This document shows, one piece after another, positions 11,433-22,136 of a DNA stretch of 31,217 nucleotides. This stretch comes from Schoenoplectus triqueter. Its lineage: Eukaryota > Streptophyta > Magnoliopsida > Poales > Cyperaceae. A program made the position numbers and the translations under genes. Each line of letters opens with the position of its first letter. Within the stretch, counting starts at the first letter, position 1. Where the stretch lies: contig CAXKVV010000730.1 of NCBI GenBank assembly GCA_964058805.1, positions 1-31,217 of the forward strand, given 5' to 3'. The notes under the pieces were generated by a model, which made no database searches, was not told the DNA's origin, and saw only the letters and a list, made by a program, of their open reading frames with translations.

Positions 11433-12651
11433 GGTTCGTTTGGCAAATCAAGGAATAGCGTTAAAAATTGATAAAATAGTGTATTTTTGGAAGAGTGGTA
11501 GAAGAGTGATATTTTTAACTATTTGGAAGAGTGAAAATATCATTTGACAGTTGTTAATCAGAATAGTTAAAATATGAATGATTATGATACTAACAATGAT
11601 GATAATGATAATAATGATAAAATAATAATAATGATAATAATAATAATAATATAATAACAATAAAATCATAATCATAATCATAATCATAATCATAATCATA
11701 ATATAATAAAATAATAATAAAAAATATAATCATAATCACAATCATAATAATATAAAAAAGATTATAATTCTAATAATATAATAATAATATAATAATACAA
11801 TACAATATAATCAAATAATAATAAAATAATAATCATTATCATGATAATAATAATTATAGTCGTAATCATAATAATATAATAATATAATAAAAAAATATAA
11901 TTATAATCATAATATAATAATAATATAATAATATTCATAATAATAATAATATAATAATAATATAATAATATAATTAATATAATAAAAAAATAATAATAGT
12001 AAGTAATAATAATCATAGTTATAATCATAATAATATAATAATAAAATAATAATAACAAGTAATAATAATCATAGTCATAATCATAATAATATAATCATAA
12101 CCATAATATAATAATATAATAATAATAAAATTATAATTATAATCATAATCATAAAAATATTATATAAAAATAAATATCACAATTATAATAATATAATAAT
12201 AATAAAGAATTATAATCATATTTATAATCATAATATAATAGTATGATACTAAAATAATAATTATTATAATATAATAATAATAATAATAATAAATAAAAAT
12301 AAAATTTATCATATAATAATAATACTAATAGTGATGTTAATATAATAATAATAATTATAATAATAATAATATAATATAATAATAATAAATAAATAAATAA
12401 ATAATCATCATAATATTAATATAATATTAAATCATAATCATAATAATAATATAATTATAAATCATAATCATAATTATAATCATAATATAATAATATAATA
12501 CAACATAATCAAATAATAATCGCTATTCCGACGAGAGCTAATCCGGTATACCACGTATAACTTGGTATACCGGATTAGCACTCTTCCGCACTCTTCTACT
12601 TAGCTTATAATTCGTTTGGCAAATTAATTCATCGGAATAGCTATTTTATTC
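11433..12651. mobile_element. element A: TIR transposon relic filled with TAA-type repeats
   Basis: The outer end reads TTCGTTTGGCAAATCAAGGA, followed by TTGGAAGAGTG motifs and then about 0.9 kb of (TAA/ATC)n-rich sequence. The inner end contains a perfect 16-bp-arm hairpin and GTTTGGCAAATTAATTCATC. Block by block it matches the reverse complement of element B (12918-14293). Element A lacks the outer GGGGTCC ends present in B, so it appears truncated. It contains no transposase or other coding sequence. Confidence 0.75.
12537..12579. repeat. perfect hairpin in element A (16-bp arms, 11-nt loop)
   Basis: GCTAATCCGGTATACC at 12537-12552 is exactly inverted at 12564-12579, with an 11-nt loop. 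The counterpart in element B is at 12986-13028, where one arm has a mismatch. It is GC-rich compared with the surrounding repeats. Confidence 0.9.
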
Positions 12652-12871
12652 TAAACTGAAAGAGAGAGAGTTGTTTTTTCCTTCTCTTGTGCTTCCATTG
12701 ATATTAATGTGTTGTGTAAATAGGCTCATCTGTTTTATTATTTTTTTCCATCTCAAAGTTTTCCAAAAAAATGATGCAAGTGAATTATTATCTATCCTCT
12801 CATCTGCGCTATGAAAATAACTTGCAAGTTTTGAAGTGTTTAAACATTTTTACCTTGTTGTAATTCTCCTA

Positions 12872-13750
12872 GGGGTCCGTTCGTTTGGCACCCAATGGAA
12901 TAGCAAAAAGTTGGAATAGAATAACTATTCCGATGAATTAATTTGCCAAACGAATTTTAGACTAAGTAGAAGAGTGCGGAATAGTGCTAATCCGGTATAC
13001 CAACTTATAGGTGGGATACCGGATTAGCTCTCGTCGGAATAGCGATTATTGTTTGATTATATTATATTATATTATTATATTATGATTATGATTAAGATTT
13101 AGTATTCTTATATTATTATATTATATTTATGATTATAATTTATTATTATATTAATATTATGATTATGATTTATTATTATTATCATTATATTATTATTATT
13201 ATTAAATTATTATTATCATTATTGTTATTATATTATCGTTACCATTAGTATTATTATATTATTTATTTATTATTATAAATATAATTTTAATATTATATTA
13301 TTATTATAAATAAAAATATAATTATTTTATTATTATATTATTATGATCAAGATTATTTATTATTATATTATTATATTATGATGATTATGATTATGATTAT
13401 TTATTATTATTTTATTATGTTGTATTAATTTATTATTATATTATTATAATTATAATTATTTTTAATTATTGTTATTTTTATGATTATATTTTTATTATTA
13501 TATTATTATGATTATGATTATTATATTATAATTATATTATTAAAATTATGATTACTTATTATTATTATATTATTATAATTATGATTGTAATTATATTTAA
13601 TTATTATTATATTACTATATTATGATTATGTTTATATTTTTATTATATTACTATTATAATATTATTATTTATTATGATTATTTTTTAATGCTTTATTATT
13701 ATTTTATTATGTTGTATTATATTATTATATGTTGATTATTGTTATGATTA

Positions 13751-13784
<34 letters not shown>

Positions 13785-14293
13785 TATAATTATTTTTATG
13801 ATTATGATTATATTTTTATTATTATATTATTATGATTATGATTATGGTTATATTATTATGATTATGACTATAATTATTATTATCATGATTATGATTATGA
13901 TTATTATATTATTAAAATTATGATTATTTATTATTATATTATTATAATTATGATGGTAATTATAATTTTTTATTATTATATTACTATATTATGATTATGT
14001 TTATATTTTTATTATATTACTATTATAATATTATTATTTATTATGATTATTTTTTATTACTTTATTATTATTATCTTACTATTATGATTATTATTTTACT
14101 ATTATTATTATCATCATCATTATTAGTATCATAATTATTCATATTTTAACTATTCTGAGTAACAACTGCCAAACGATATTTTCGCTCTTCCGAATAATCA
14201 AGAATACCACTCTTCCAAAAAAAGTACTATTCTATCACTCTTCCAAAATTACCACTCTTCCAAAACTATTCCTTGATTTGCCAAACGGACCCC
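12872..14293. mobile_element. element B: complete TIR transposon flanked by TA
   Basis: Ends are GGGGTCCGTTCGTTTGGCA (12872 on) and TTTGCCAAACGGACCCC (to 14293), an inverted repeat, with TA immediately outside both ends (12870-12871 and 14294-14295). The length is 1422 bp. The left end also folds on itself (TTCGTTTGGC near 12880, GCCAAACGAA near 12950). The interior is dominated by (TTA/GAT)n-like sequence and encodes no transposase. The TA duplication would fit a Tc1/mariner-type or, with an extra base, a PIF/Harbinger-type integration. The superfamily is undecided. Confidence 0.8.
12986..13028. repeat. hairpin in element B matching that of element A
   Basis: GCTAATCCGGTATACC is followed after 11 nt by GGGATACCGGATTAGC, an inverted repeat with one mismatch. 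The loop differs in sequence from the copy at 12537-12579, while the arms are nearly identical. Confidence 0.85.
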
Positions 14294-14406
14294 TAATCCA
14301 TGCTACAACTATATCTTTTTGTTGTTGTTGTAGAGGTGAAAATAACATTCCATACTGTTTGCAACAATAATCCAATTGAGGGCCTGTTAGGCTAAAATCG
14401 CAGCAC

Positions 14407-14450
14407 TGGGCTCAAATTACATCCCACAAATAAATTTTCTATATATATCA
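14407..14450 (+). promoter_or_regulatory. core promoter of the helicase gene (site II-like motif and TATA box)
   Basis: TGGGCT at 14407-14412 fits the plant site II element (TGGGCY) often found in promoters of housekeeping genes. A TATA-like run CTATATATAT lies at about 14439-14448. This would place transcription start near 14475 and a leader of roughly 100 nt before the ATG at 14580. The leader is pyrimidine-rich. Evidence is motif-based only. Confidence 0.5.
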
Positions 14451-14579
14451 ATTTCTTGTCTCAAACTCTCAATCCAATTGAATCGAAACCCAAACACTGA
14501 AATACATTCTTTCCAGTTCTGGTCCTGCCTTCCCTTCCTGCCCCTCTCCAAGCGATTTGACCTAAACTTTTAGCTCGCC

Positions 14580-16832
14580 ATGAAACCCTCGTCGTCGATG
14601 TCTGCTCCGGTTGCCCCCGATTTGAAGCCTAAATTCATTTCAAAGGCTGAGCGGGAACGCCTTGCTCTTGAGCGCCGCCAGGCTCAGGTCGCCGACCAAC
14701 GCCGTTCTCTCCCTTCCCTCCCTCTCAGACCCGTTAATCCCTCTGCGCCAGATTCTGAAAAACAGCCCGATTCGGACGAGGAGGAGGAGGCGCCGAGGGA
14801 ACGTGAAAGAGACCGAGAAAGAGAACGTGAAAGAGATCGGGACAGGGATCGTGAGAGAGAGAGAGAAAGAGACAGGGATCGAGAGAGAGATAGAGACAGA
14901 GACAGAGAACGGGACAGAGATAGAGATAGGGATAGAAGAGACAGGGATTCTGATAGAGACCGTGAGAGGGACAGAGAAAGAGACCGGGATCGTGATCGGA
15001 GAAGGGATCGAGACCGGGATAGGGAGATAGAAGAGCGAGGCCGTGAGAAGGATCAGGAGAAAGCTCGATTGGAGAAATTGTCTGAGAGGGAGAAGGGAAA
15101 AGAGCTAGAAGCCATTAAAGAACAGTACCTGGGTTCTAAAAAGCCCAAAAAACGAGTCATAAAGCCGAGTGAGAAGTTTCGTTTCTCTTTTGATTGGGAA
15201 AATACTGAGGACACTTCCCGAGACATGAATGCCCTATACCAGTCGCCTCATGAGGCAAGGCTCTTATTTGGCCGAGGGTTTCTAGCTGGGATTGATCGTA
15301 GGGAGCAAAAGAAACAAGCGGCACAACACGAGAAAGAGACACGGCTGGAGCTGCGTAAGAAGGATGGCCTCTCTATTAAAGAAACACCAGAAGAGATGGC
15401 TTTGCAAAAGAAGAGAGAAGCTGCAGCTGATATGTATGATGCTTTTGACATGCGGGTTGACCGGCACTGGTCAGATAAGGCACTTGAGGAAATGACTGAG
15501 AGAGATTGGCGCATATTTAGAGAAGATTTCAACATTTCTTATAAGGGATCAAGGATACCAAGGCCAATGCGTAGCTGGTTAGAGAGTAAGCTTTCACCTG
15601 AGCTGCTCCGAGCGGTTGAAAAAGCAGGTTATAAATCTCCTTCGCCTATTCAAATGGCAGCTATACCACTAGGATTACAACAGAGAGATGTTATTGGTGT
15701 TGCTGAAACTGGATCAGGTAAAACTGCAGCCTTCGTCCTACCTATGCTTTCTTACATAACCCGTTTGCCTCCAATTAGCGAAGAGAATGAGGCTGAGGGA
15801 CCTTATGCGGTGGTGATGGCACCTACTCGTGAGTTGGCGCAACAAATTGAGGATGAAACTGTAAAATTTGCTCACTATTTGGGCATCAAGGTCGTGTCAA
15901 TTGTGGGTGGTCAATCAATTGAAGAACAAGGGTTCAGAATTAGGCAAGGCTGTGAGGTGGTAATTGCAACCCCAGGTCGTTTGCTGGATTGTTTAGAGAG
16001 GCGTTATGCAGTACTGAACCAATGTAATTATGTGGTACTAGATGAAGCTGATCGTATGATTGATATGGGTTTCGAGCCACAGGTTGTCGGGGTACTTGAT
16101 GCAATGCCTTCCAGCAATTTAAAGCCTGAAAATGAAGATGAAGAATTAGATGCAAAGAAAATTTACCGTACCACCTACATGTTTAGTGCCACCATGCCTC
16201 CTGCTGTGGAGAGGTTGGCACGCAAATATTTGCGAAACCCAGTTGTGGTCACAATTGGTACAGCTGGTAAGACAACCGATTTGATTTCACAACATGTGAT
16301 TATGCTAAAGGAGTCTGAGAAAATGCCACGGCTACAAAAGTTCTTGATTGAGCTTGGTGACAAAACTGCTATTGTTTTTGTTAATACTAAGAAATCAGCG
16401 GATGTGAGGGCAAAAGAGTTGGATAAATTAGGGTTCAGGGTTACGATTTTGCATGGAGGCAAGTCACAAGAGCAGAGGGAGATAAGCTTGGAAGGGTTCC
16501 GCAACAAGAGATTTAATGTGCTTGTGGCCACTGATGTGGCAGGTCGTGGTATTGACATACCTGATGTGGCGCATGTGATAAATTATGAGATGCCTTCTTC
16601 AATTGACATGTACACTCACAGGATAGGTCGTACTGGTCGTGCTGGAAAGACTGGTACGGCCACAACTTTTCTTACCTTGAAAGATAGTGATGTATTTTAT
16701 GATTTGAAACAGATGCTCATACAGAGTAATAGTCCAGTTCCACCTGAGCTGGCACGGCATGAGGCGTCAAAGTTTAAGCCTGGTACCATACCAGATCGGC
16801 CACCTAGGAGAAATGACACTGTGTATGCATGA
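14580..16832 (+). CDS. RH21: DEAD-box ATP-dependent RNA helicase, Prp28 / RH21 type
   Basis: Spliceosomal DEAD-box helicase of the Prp28 (human DDX23) family. The family is known to act with the U5/tri-snRNP in exchanging U1 for U6 at the 5' splice site, in the nucleus. One exon, 750 aa. Residues 1-70 include a short acidic stretch. About 72-155 is a long Arg-Asp/Arg-Glu dipeptide region, and the helicase core follows. Motifs: Q motif GYKSPSPIQ (350-358), I AETGSGKT (375-382), Ia PTRELAQQ (415-422), II DEAD (488-491), III SAT (536-538), [21 protein letters not shown] (650-659), [12 protein letters not shown] (680-689). All catalytic residues are intact. The insert between motifs II and III ([14 protein letters not shown]) is typical of this family. 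The length and lack of introns agree with what I recall of Arabidopsis RH21. Confidence 0.96.
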   Translation: MKPSSSMSAPVAPDLKPKFISKAERERLALERRQAQVADQRRSLPSLPLRPVNPSAPDSEKQPDSDEEEEAPRERERDRERERERDRDRDRERERERDRDRERDRDRDRERDRDRDRDRRDRDSDRDRERDRERDRDRDRRRDRDRDREIEERGREKDQEKARLEKLSEREKGKELEAIKEQYLGSKKPKKRVIKPSEKFRFSFDWENTEDTSRDMNALYQSPHEARLLFGRGFLAGIDRREQKKQAAQHEKETRLELRKKDGLSIKETPEEMALQKKREAAADMYDAFDMRVDRHWSDKALEEMTERDWRIFREDFNISYKGSRIPRPMRSWLESKLSPELLRAVEKAGYKSPSPIQMAAIPLGLQQRDVIGVAETGSGKTAAFVLPMLSYITRLPPISEENEAEGPYAVVMAPTRELAQQIEDETVKFAHYLGIKVVSIVGGQSIEEQGFRIRQGCEVVIATPGRLLDCLERRYAVLNQCNYVVLDEADRMIDMGFEPQVVGVLDAMPSSNLKPENEDEELDAKKIYRTTYMFSATMPPAVERLARKYLRNPVVVTIGTAGKTTDLISQHVIMLKESEKMPRLQKFLIELGDKTAIVFVNTKKSADVRAKELDKLGFRVTILHGGKSQEQREISLEGFRNKRFNVLVATDVAGRGIDIPDVAHVINYEMPSSIDMYTHRIGRTGRAGKTGTATTFLTLKDSDVFYDLKQMLIQSNSPVPPELARHEASKFKPGTIPDRPPRRNDTVYA

Positions 16833-17106
16833 TTGCTTAAATCATGATTGATTGGCTGATATTTAGCTGGACCTTTTTGAAGTTTGAACTGTCATAGGAA
16901 ATATCATCATGATGTGCTTGGACTGTTATTTTTATGATGTATGTTACTTGATATTTTGCAAGTTGTTCTCATGTGTAGTGCGCTTCCATGCTTAATTTTT
17001 TTTTTCTGTTTTTTTAGTATGATCTTCTGTTCATGTACTTGTTATTGAAGGGGTTTTACACATACAGTTTAGCATGAATATGAGTATTGAAAAACAGAGT
17101 AAACAA
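16833..17106. other. probable 3' UTR of the helicase gene
   Basis: T-rich sequence directly after the stop codon with no reading frame of interest. The polyadenylation site cannot be fixed. The Mutator-like element begins at the end of this stretch. Confidence 0.5.
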
Positions 17107-17115
17107 TTGTTTATG

Positions 17116-18418
17116 GGGAAATTAGTCTTGCGCCACTCCAAAATTTAAAAATTAAAACAATGCCACAAAATTCATATTTCTCTAAATATCACTTTAAAAT
17201 TAATTTAATTAGTTATTTGCCACAATTACATAATTGTTAAAATATTTTAATTAAAAAATATCATATATTTATATACAATTTTTGTGTTTTCATTCATATC
17301 CTTCAATTAATTTAAGATGCAAACTGCCTCCCCCCCCTTCTCCTCCGTCAGATCCCCCTGTAGCCAATAGCAGGACATGGTTCTTGTTGACCCCCTTGCA
17401 GAACACCTCAACAAGATTCTCGTCGACACTCAATTTGTTCAGTGTCGATTTTAAGAATACCTGCAGGGAGAGCTCGTGGAACCCAATGGTGATTGCTCCT
17501 TTCTGGACGTAAACAACTTGTATCAACAATAGAGAACCAAATCAAAAGAGTGAAAATGTCAGTAGCTAATAATCTCGGAAAAGAAGGAAACCATCTATCC
17601 ATCTTCTACTTGGGTTAAATTGGAAGGAGATAGAGATGACTTTGTTGCTTTTCTCTCTCTTCAGACACACTGTTTAATAGAAAATCAGATAGAGCAACAG
17701 AGATTGAGAAGGATGCTCCTTGTAAGAGGGAGGACGAAGTTCAACTAGTTTTTCAAGAGGATTTGAAGCACAATCAAGGGTCAAATAGTTTAAAAAGAAT
17801 GATTTGAGGGTGAAGGATGAAGAATCAGTGCCCAAGCTAAAGAATCCATTTTCAAATGATAGCGACTTGAACATAATTCCTTCTATCTGACAGGCATATT
17901 ATTTTAAGAGAATTATTTTGTGCAAGTACCAACTAGTTTTTATCAGTAACAGCCGTTTGTAATGAAGAAAATGATTAGTAAAATATCAACAAATTTGAAA
18001 CGATGGTAGACACTATTAGCCTCTACTGATGCTGATCAATATGAACATGTAGGGATGGATCTGTGCCTGTATGGTTGTAGTATTGCACCACTTGGTGATT
18101 GCTCCCTACTGGGAGAACTGACCAGTATGTCATCTGGTACGAACACTGCAGCTTCTCGCGGACATGAAGTCAATATTATTATGCAGCGAAATGAAAGGAG
18201 AGATGGAATGAGGTATCCTGCTGGCTCTAATTCAAATGAGGGTATTTTGGGTAGAATAGATAATGTTTGTATTTTTATTTACTAATTTAATATCTATACA
18301 GTATAAATGATAAATAACTAACTAAATTAATTTTAGAGTGATATTTAGAGAAGTTTAAATTTTAAAATGACATTTTGCTAATTTTAAGATTTAGAGGTGA
18401 TATGAGACTGATTTCCCC
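17116..18418. mobile_element. Mutator-like element with long TIRs and 9-bp target duplication
   Basis: TTGTTTATG occurs directly at both borders (17107-17115 and 18419-18427). The ends are inverted repeats of about 105 bp: the left begins GGGAAATTAGTCTTG, and the right, reverse-complemented, begins GGGGAAATCAGTCTC. Both then share a TTCTCTAAATATCACT and AAAATTAATTTA core (left about 17181-17215, right about 18315-18355). Long TIRs plus a 9-bp duplication are the hallmark of MULEs; the left boundary is uncertain by one G. The element is about 1.3 kb with no transposase, so it is non-autonomous. The interior is less AT-rich than the TIRs and looks partly coding. Confidence 0.88.
17290..18250 (+). 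pseudogene. coding-like fragments inside the MULE, donor gene unknown
   Basis: Several stretches read like broken protein sequence on the + strand. One, around 17460-17525, reads [18 protein letters not shown] second, about 17675-17870, contains RATEIEKDAPCKREDEVQ and, after a frame change, LRVKDEESVPKLKNPFSND. A third, about 18020-18250, contains ADQYEHVGMDLCLYG and ASRGHEVNIIMQRNERRDG. The frames are interrupted by stops and shifts. The base composition is closer to the window's exons than to its introns. This fits gene pieces captured by a Pack-MULE, but I do not recognise a donor family. The minus-strand frame at 17290-17529 is equally open, so even the strand of the first piece is uncertain. 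Confidence 0.35.
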
Positions 18419-18427
18419 TTGTTTATG

Positions 18428-20509
18428 ACTCTATTATGGACTTATTTGTTTCAGCTAAATTATGAATTATGCGCGGTGGATATGTAAGAAATAACGATGA
18501 AACATGTTCCCTCCTTTGATGGGCACTGATATAAAAGGGCTCCTCGCCTCCTATTTTATTCACTATCTATGATTGCGGGCCTCTGTACAACAAAGGTGGG
18601 CCTGTGATTGGTGAAATGGAGGCAAGGCTAAGGTGCGCACCACTAATTGAAGGATAGAGTTGATTTTTATTTCAGAATCGATCTGTGATGGATTGTCTGG
18701 TTTCCTTTTGTACTTTGTGCAAGTATTCAATCCTTTGACTCTGATTGTAGAAGTTGATTTTATTTGTTGCACTCAGAAAATATTGCTTCAAGAAGAATAT
18801 TTCTTGGTTTATGGCCTCGCGCTCGTATCGTTCATATATTGCTAATTAACAAAAAGAAATCCATTAAAAAAATATCGTTGTGTTCCTTATTAATTCGTGG
18901 TGCCTCGTCATGCCCACACATCCATGATACGAGAAAACTTGATTTCCCCCCCTCTGTCTCTTATAGGAAGCAGAAGCTTTTCTGAAGCTAAGACAGCGAA
19001 ATATTTGTTTTTAATAACATATTTTTTATTTTTGTTTTACAGTTACAAATAACTGAGAAAGGGAGAATATTATAATGAGAGCATACAATGGCAGTACTAA
19101 TAAAGCTCTGTTCTTGTCTGTTATTTACGATTCCTTTTTACTTCCCCCAGTAAATATAATGCATGTGTAATAAAAGATCAATGGGAGCGTGATTTCAATT
19201 CCCAACAGTCCCATTTGCAACACTTTAGAAAACAAAAGAGAACTTGGGGAAGGGACTAGACTGCCATCAATTTTTTTCTACAAAGGAAGAAAAAAAACCT
19301 TGTAAAGCGTCCTAGGTAAAGTACTTCTAGGCAGATACTGCCTCTCCTTTTTTGTATTGGAATCTTTCTCATTTGGCTCTTGCACATCAGAGTTGCATAC
19401 TTACATTCTTGGTATGATGATTCTTGTGGTCTATCAACTTGTCATGCAAGCTATTATACATTGTTAAGAATTATCAGCGTAAACGTTTTTCTTTCTGATC
19501 ATATATCTTCAATTACATTTGGTGTACTTAAGCCTTTGTGTTGTATCTCATGCACTGTAAGCCTTCGAGAATCGCTTTGTTGGAGATAGACCACAGCCGA
19601 GACCGAGCCTATCCCTCTGTTTCACAACCTAGATTTCATAATCTCTTTTTATTCTCGCACGAAGACCGCTCATTCTCACTCCTGTCATGGAGGAATCATG
19701 TTGTCTCCCTCTTAAATGATGTCTCTCTTTCTCTCTTTAAATGTCTTAAACACTATTTTATGTTCTCTTCTGTATTCTCTAAAGATACACAATATATGAA
19801 CATAAATAAAAATGTGATCATCTGAATAGATGCGAATGTACATTTTCAGTCCAACTTTATATGATTCACATACAGATTATATAAATTCTAACATACAATG
19901 ACAGAATATTTTGTTTTACAAAACAAGGTATATTCAAATTGGCAACTTTCAATGCGGCGTTGATGATAAGGTAAAATGATACAGTACTAGACCAACAACT
20001 CGGTAGATAGATGCAATACCCATATGATTAAGTATAAAAAGGACAGTTGTTGTACTAAAACTTTTATCCGCGATTACTGTATTTTTGAGTAAAAATAGGG
20101 TTTACCCTTTTTTTTCTTTGCTGTTGATGGTGGTTTGAATTCGCGATTTCTTGTAGCCATATATTTTAGTTTGGTACAACTTTAATTTATCAAGCTATCT
20201 ATAACTACTGTATACTTAAAAATATACTGTTACCGAGATTTAATAAATTATTCGTGAGAAATAATGGGTGAAGAAAACAACTTATATATTACTTTTTGTC
20301 GTTGCAATTGAAACTTTTTGTTAAGCATGGCAGAAATAGTTCCAATTTTTTTTTAACGGAATTCCACACTGTCACTTGTTTTTGCTAAAAGACCTGGTTT
20401 TAGTACAACTGAATTTCAGTTTGACAAATCCATTTTATATGGTTAGATACATATGCTATTATATATGTTTTTATTGAACATAATTTCAATGAGATTTTAA
20501 ATCTTTTAT

Positions 20510-20510
<1 letters not shown>
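18428..20510. other. intergenic region downstream of the MULE
   Basis: No gene recognised. The stretch at about 18500-18980 is only moderately AT-rich and may be leftover helicase 3' sequence separated by the MULE insertion, but nothing proves it. A CT-rich patch at about 19650-19760 holds short open frames without domains. Confidence 0.45.

Positions 20511-20543
<33 letters not shown>
20511..20543. repeat. (AC)n microsatellite, ~16 units
   Basis: Uninterrupted AC dinucleotide run of 33 nt. Likely length-polymorphic. Confidence 0.98.
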
Positions 20544-20544
<1 letters not shown>

Positions 20545-21087
20545 GAGAAGCATTGAACCTACGGCCACATAAGAATTATTACTCAACAAATGATCCTTTA
20601 TTCATTATTTATTATGACATTGTACAATTTCACGTGGTGGCTGCATCAGACTCCATGAGGCATGAGCTTGCCTTCTTGAAGTATAGAGCAATCAGTAAGC
20701 TTTCTCCATGCAACAATTAATATTATATGCAAAACACTGGTAAGTCAGGTGATCTAGATATAATTAATTGAGCCATAACCTCCGTTTCCAATTCCTAAAA
20801 ATTCTCCTCGCTCCAACCAGAATTTGTCTGCCAAATTGATGTGCTCATGGGTGCACCACTTTTTACTCCAAATGTCCTTTTTGTTAGCCCAAATGACTCT
20901 TTTCGGAGTGAATAAGGTTATTGCGTACTGGTTACCTAGCTGGGTACACATATTTATTACTAATGTTAAAAGACTTGTCAAAAATTTCCCCAAATTGATA
21001 TAATCACAACAATGATAATTGTTATCTTTTTTTAACGAAATTCACGACGGCTGCACTTCCTGATCCTATAGAAGGCTTGAGATAAAA
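20544..21087. other. intergenic, possible decayed coding fragment on the minus strand
   Basis: The minus strand at 20754-20993 has a 79-codon open frame with plausible amino-acid composition (for example WCTHEHINLADKFW near its middle), but no domain I recognise, no clear splice partners and no neighbouring gene. It is left unassigned. Confidence 0.3.
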
Positions 21088-22136
21088 CACTACAATAAAA
21101 ATGATTTTAGACAATACTCATTTAACAACGGTTAATGTTAATTTCATTGTTAAAAGAGATAGTGACATTATTAAAATATTGAGAACTTATTTTGTAATGG
21201 TTTAGTTAAAAAATATTATTAAAATAGAGTCCCGGATCCGTTCCAATATCTATATAGCTTTTTAGTTCTAACAAAAAAAAACCAATGACATTTACTCTCA
21301 CATATTGTTAGATTTTTTCATCTCACCGTTCGTTCATCCCAATCCAACGATTCAAAAATTAAAATTTAAAAACTAAAATCCCAAGAATTATCATCTCCTT
21401 TGTCATATGTTTCATATATAAACGAGAGATGAGAGATGAAAAAATAAAGATGAAAGAAAGAAGAAATCAAAATCGAAATCTGACCATCTCAATTTTAAAT
21501 GATCATAATTTTTGATAACTCTAATTGAGGTGTTCTACACGACCACAAAAATCTTACGACGAGATCTATAGGGTTAACAACTTATGCCATTATAGCTATT
21601 TTCGGGGCCAAAATAATCGTCTTAAACTTAAAAACACATTTGAAGATTTAAGATTTATTTTTTTCCTTAGAAATTATATAGCTTTTGATATTATTATATG
21701 AGAAAGATGTATAGTTGAGTAAATATATTTTTTTTCTCGAATGAATAATTATATTTCTTTTCATATTAATTATTCTTTGAATTATATATCACAATATTTA
21801 TTCTTAGTTTGTTCTTAATTATCAATCTCTCTTCATTTCATATCATGTACTATTTGTCTTAATTAAAGTTAAAGAAGGTTTAAATAATTTTTTAGATATG
21901 ACACTTAGCAATGAGTACGAACAAAGAATATTTGTTAAATGACTATTTAACAATGGTTTGAAAATCATTGTTAAATATCTTATTAATAATGATTTTTTTG
22001 TTAAGAATCATTGTTAAAGATCATTTAAAAAAAAACTCAAATATCTATGATTTGACAATAATTATTTAAAAATATCCTCTTTAATAATGATTCAAAAAAT
22101 CATTATTAAATTTAGTCAACAATCATCGCCAAAATT
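21088..22136. mobile_element. CACTA-like remnant with subterminal inverted motifs
   Basis: The left end CACTACAATAAAAATG at 21088 resembles the CACTACAAGAAAA terminus of plant CACTA elements. Both flanks of the region carry repeated short TTAACAATG / CATTGTTAA motifs in both orientations. One example is a perfect 11-bp-arm palindrome at 21945-21976, and a second lies at about 22082-22108. No matching right terminus was found near 22136, so the element is truncated or the assignment is wrong. The interior has no transposase. Confidence 0.45.

Noticed and set aside
11448..12058. Long minus-strand open frames rich in Ile, Met and Tyr
   Set aside because: They are translations of the TAA/ATA/ATC-type microsatellite in element A and are not genes. 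The same applies to 13729-13923 in element B.
15248..16558. Several minus-strand open frames opposite the helicase gene
   Set aside because: They are shadows of the strongly biased helicase coding sequence on the other strand and show no independent protein family.
20754..20993. Minus-strand 79-codon frame with plausible protein composition
   Set aside because: Could be a gene remnant, but no family is recognised and neither splice context nor conservation can be judged without a search.
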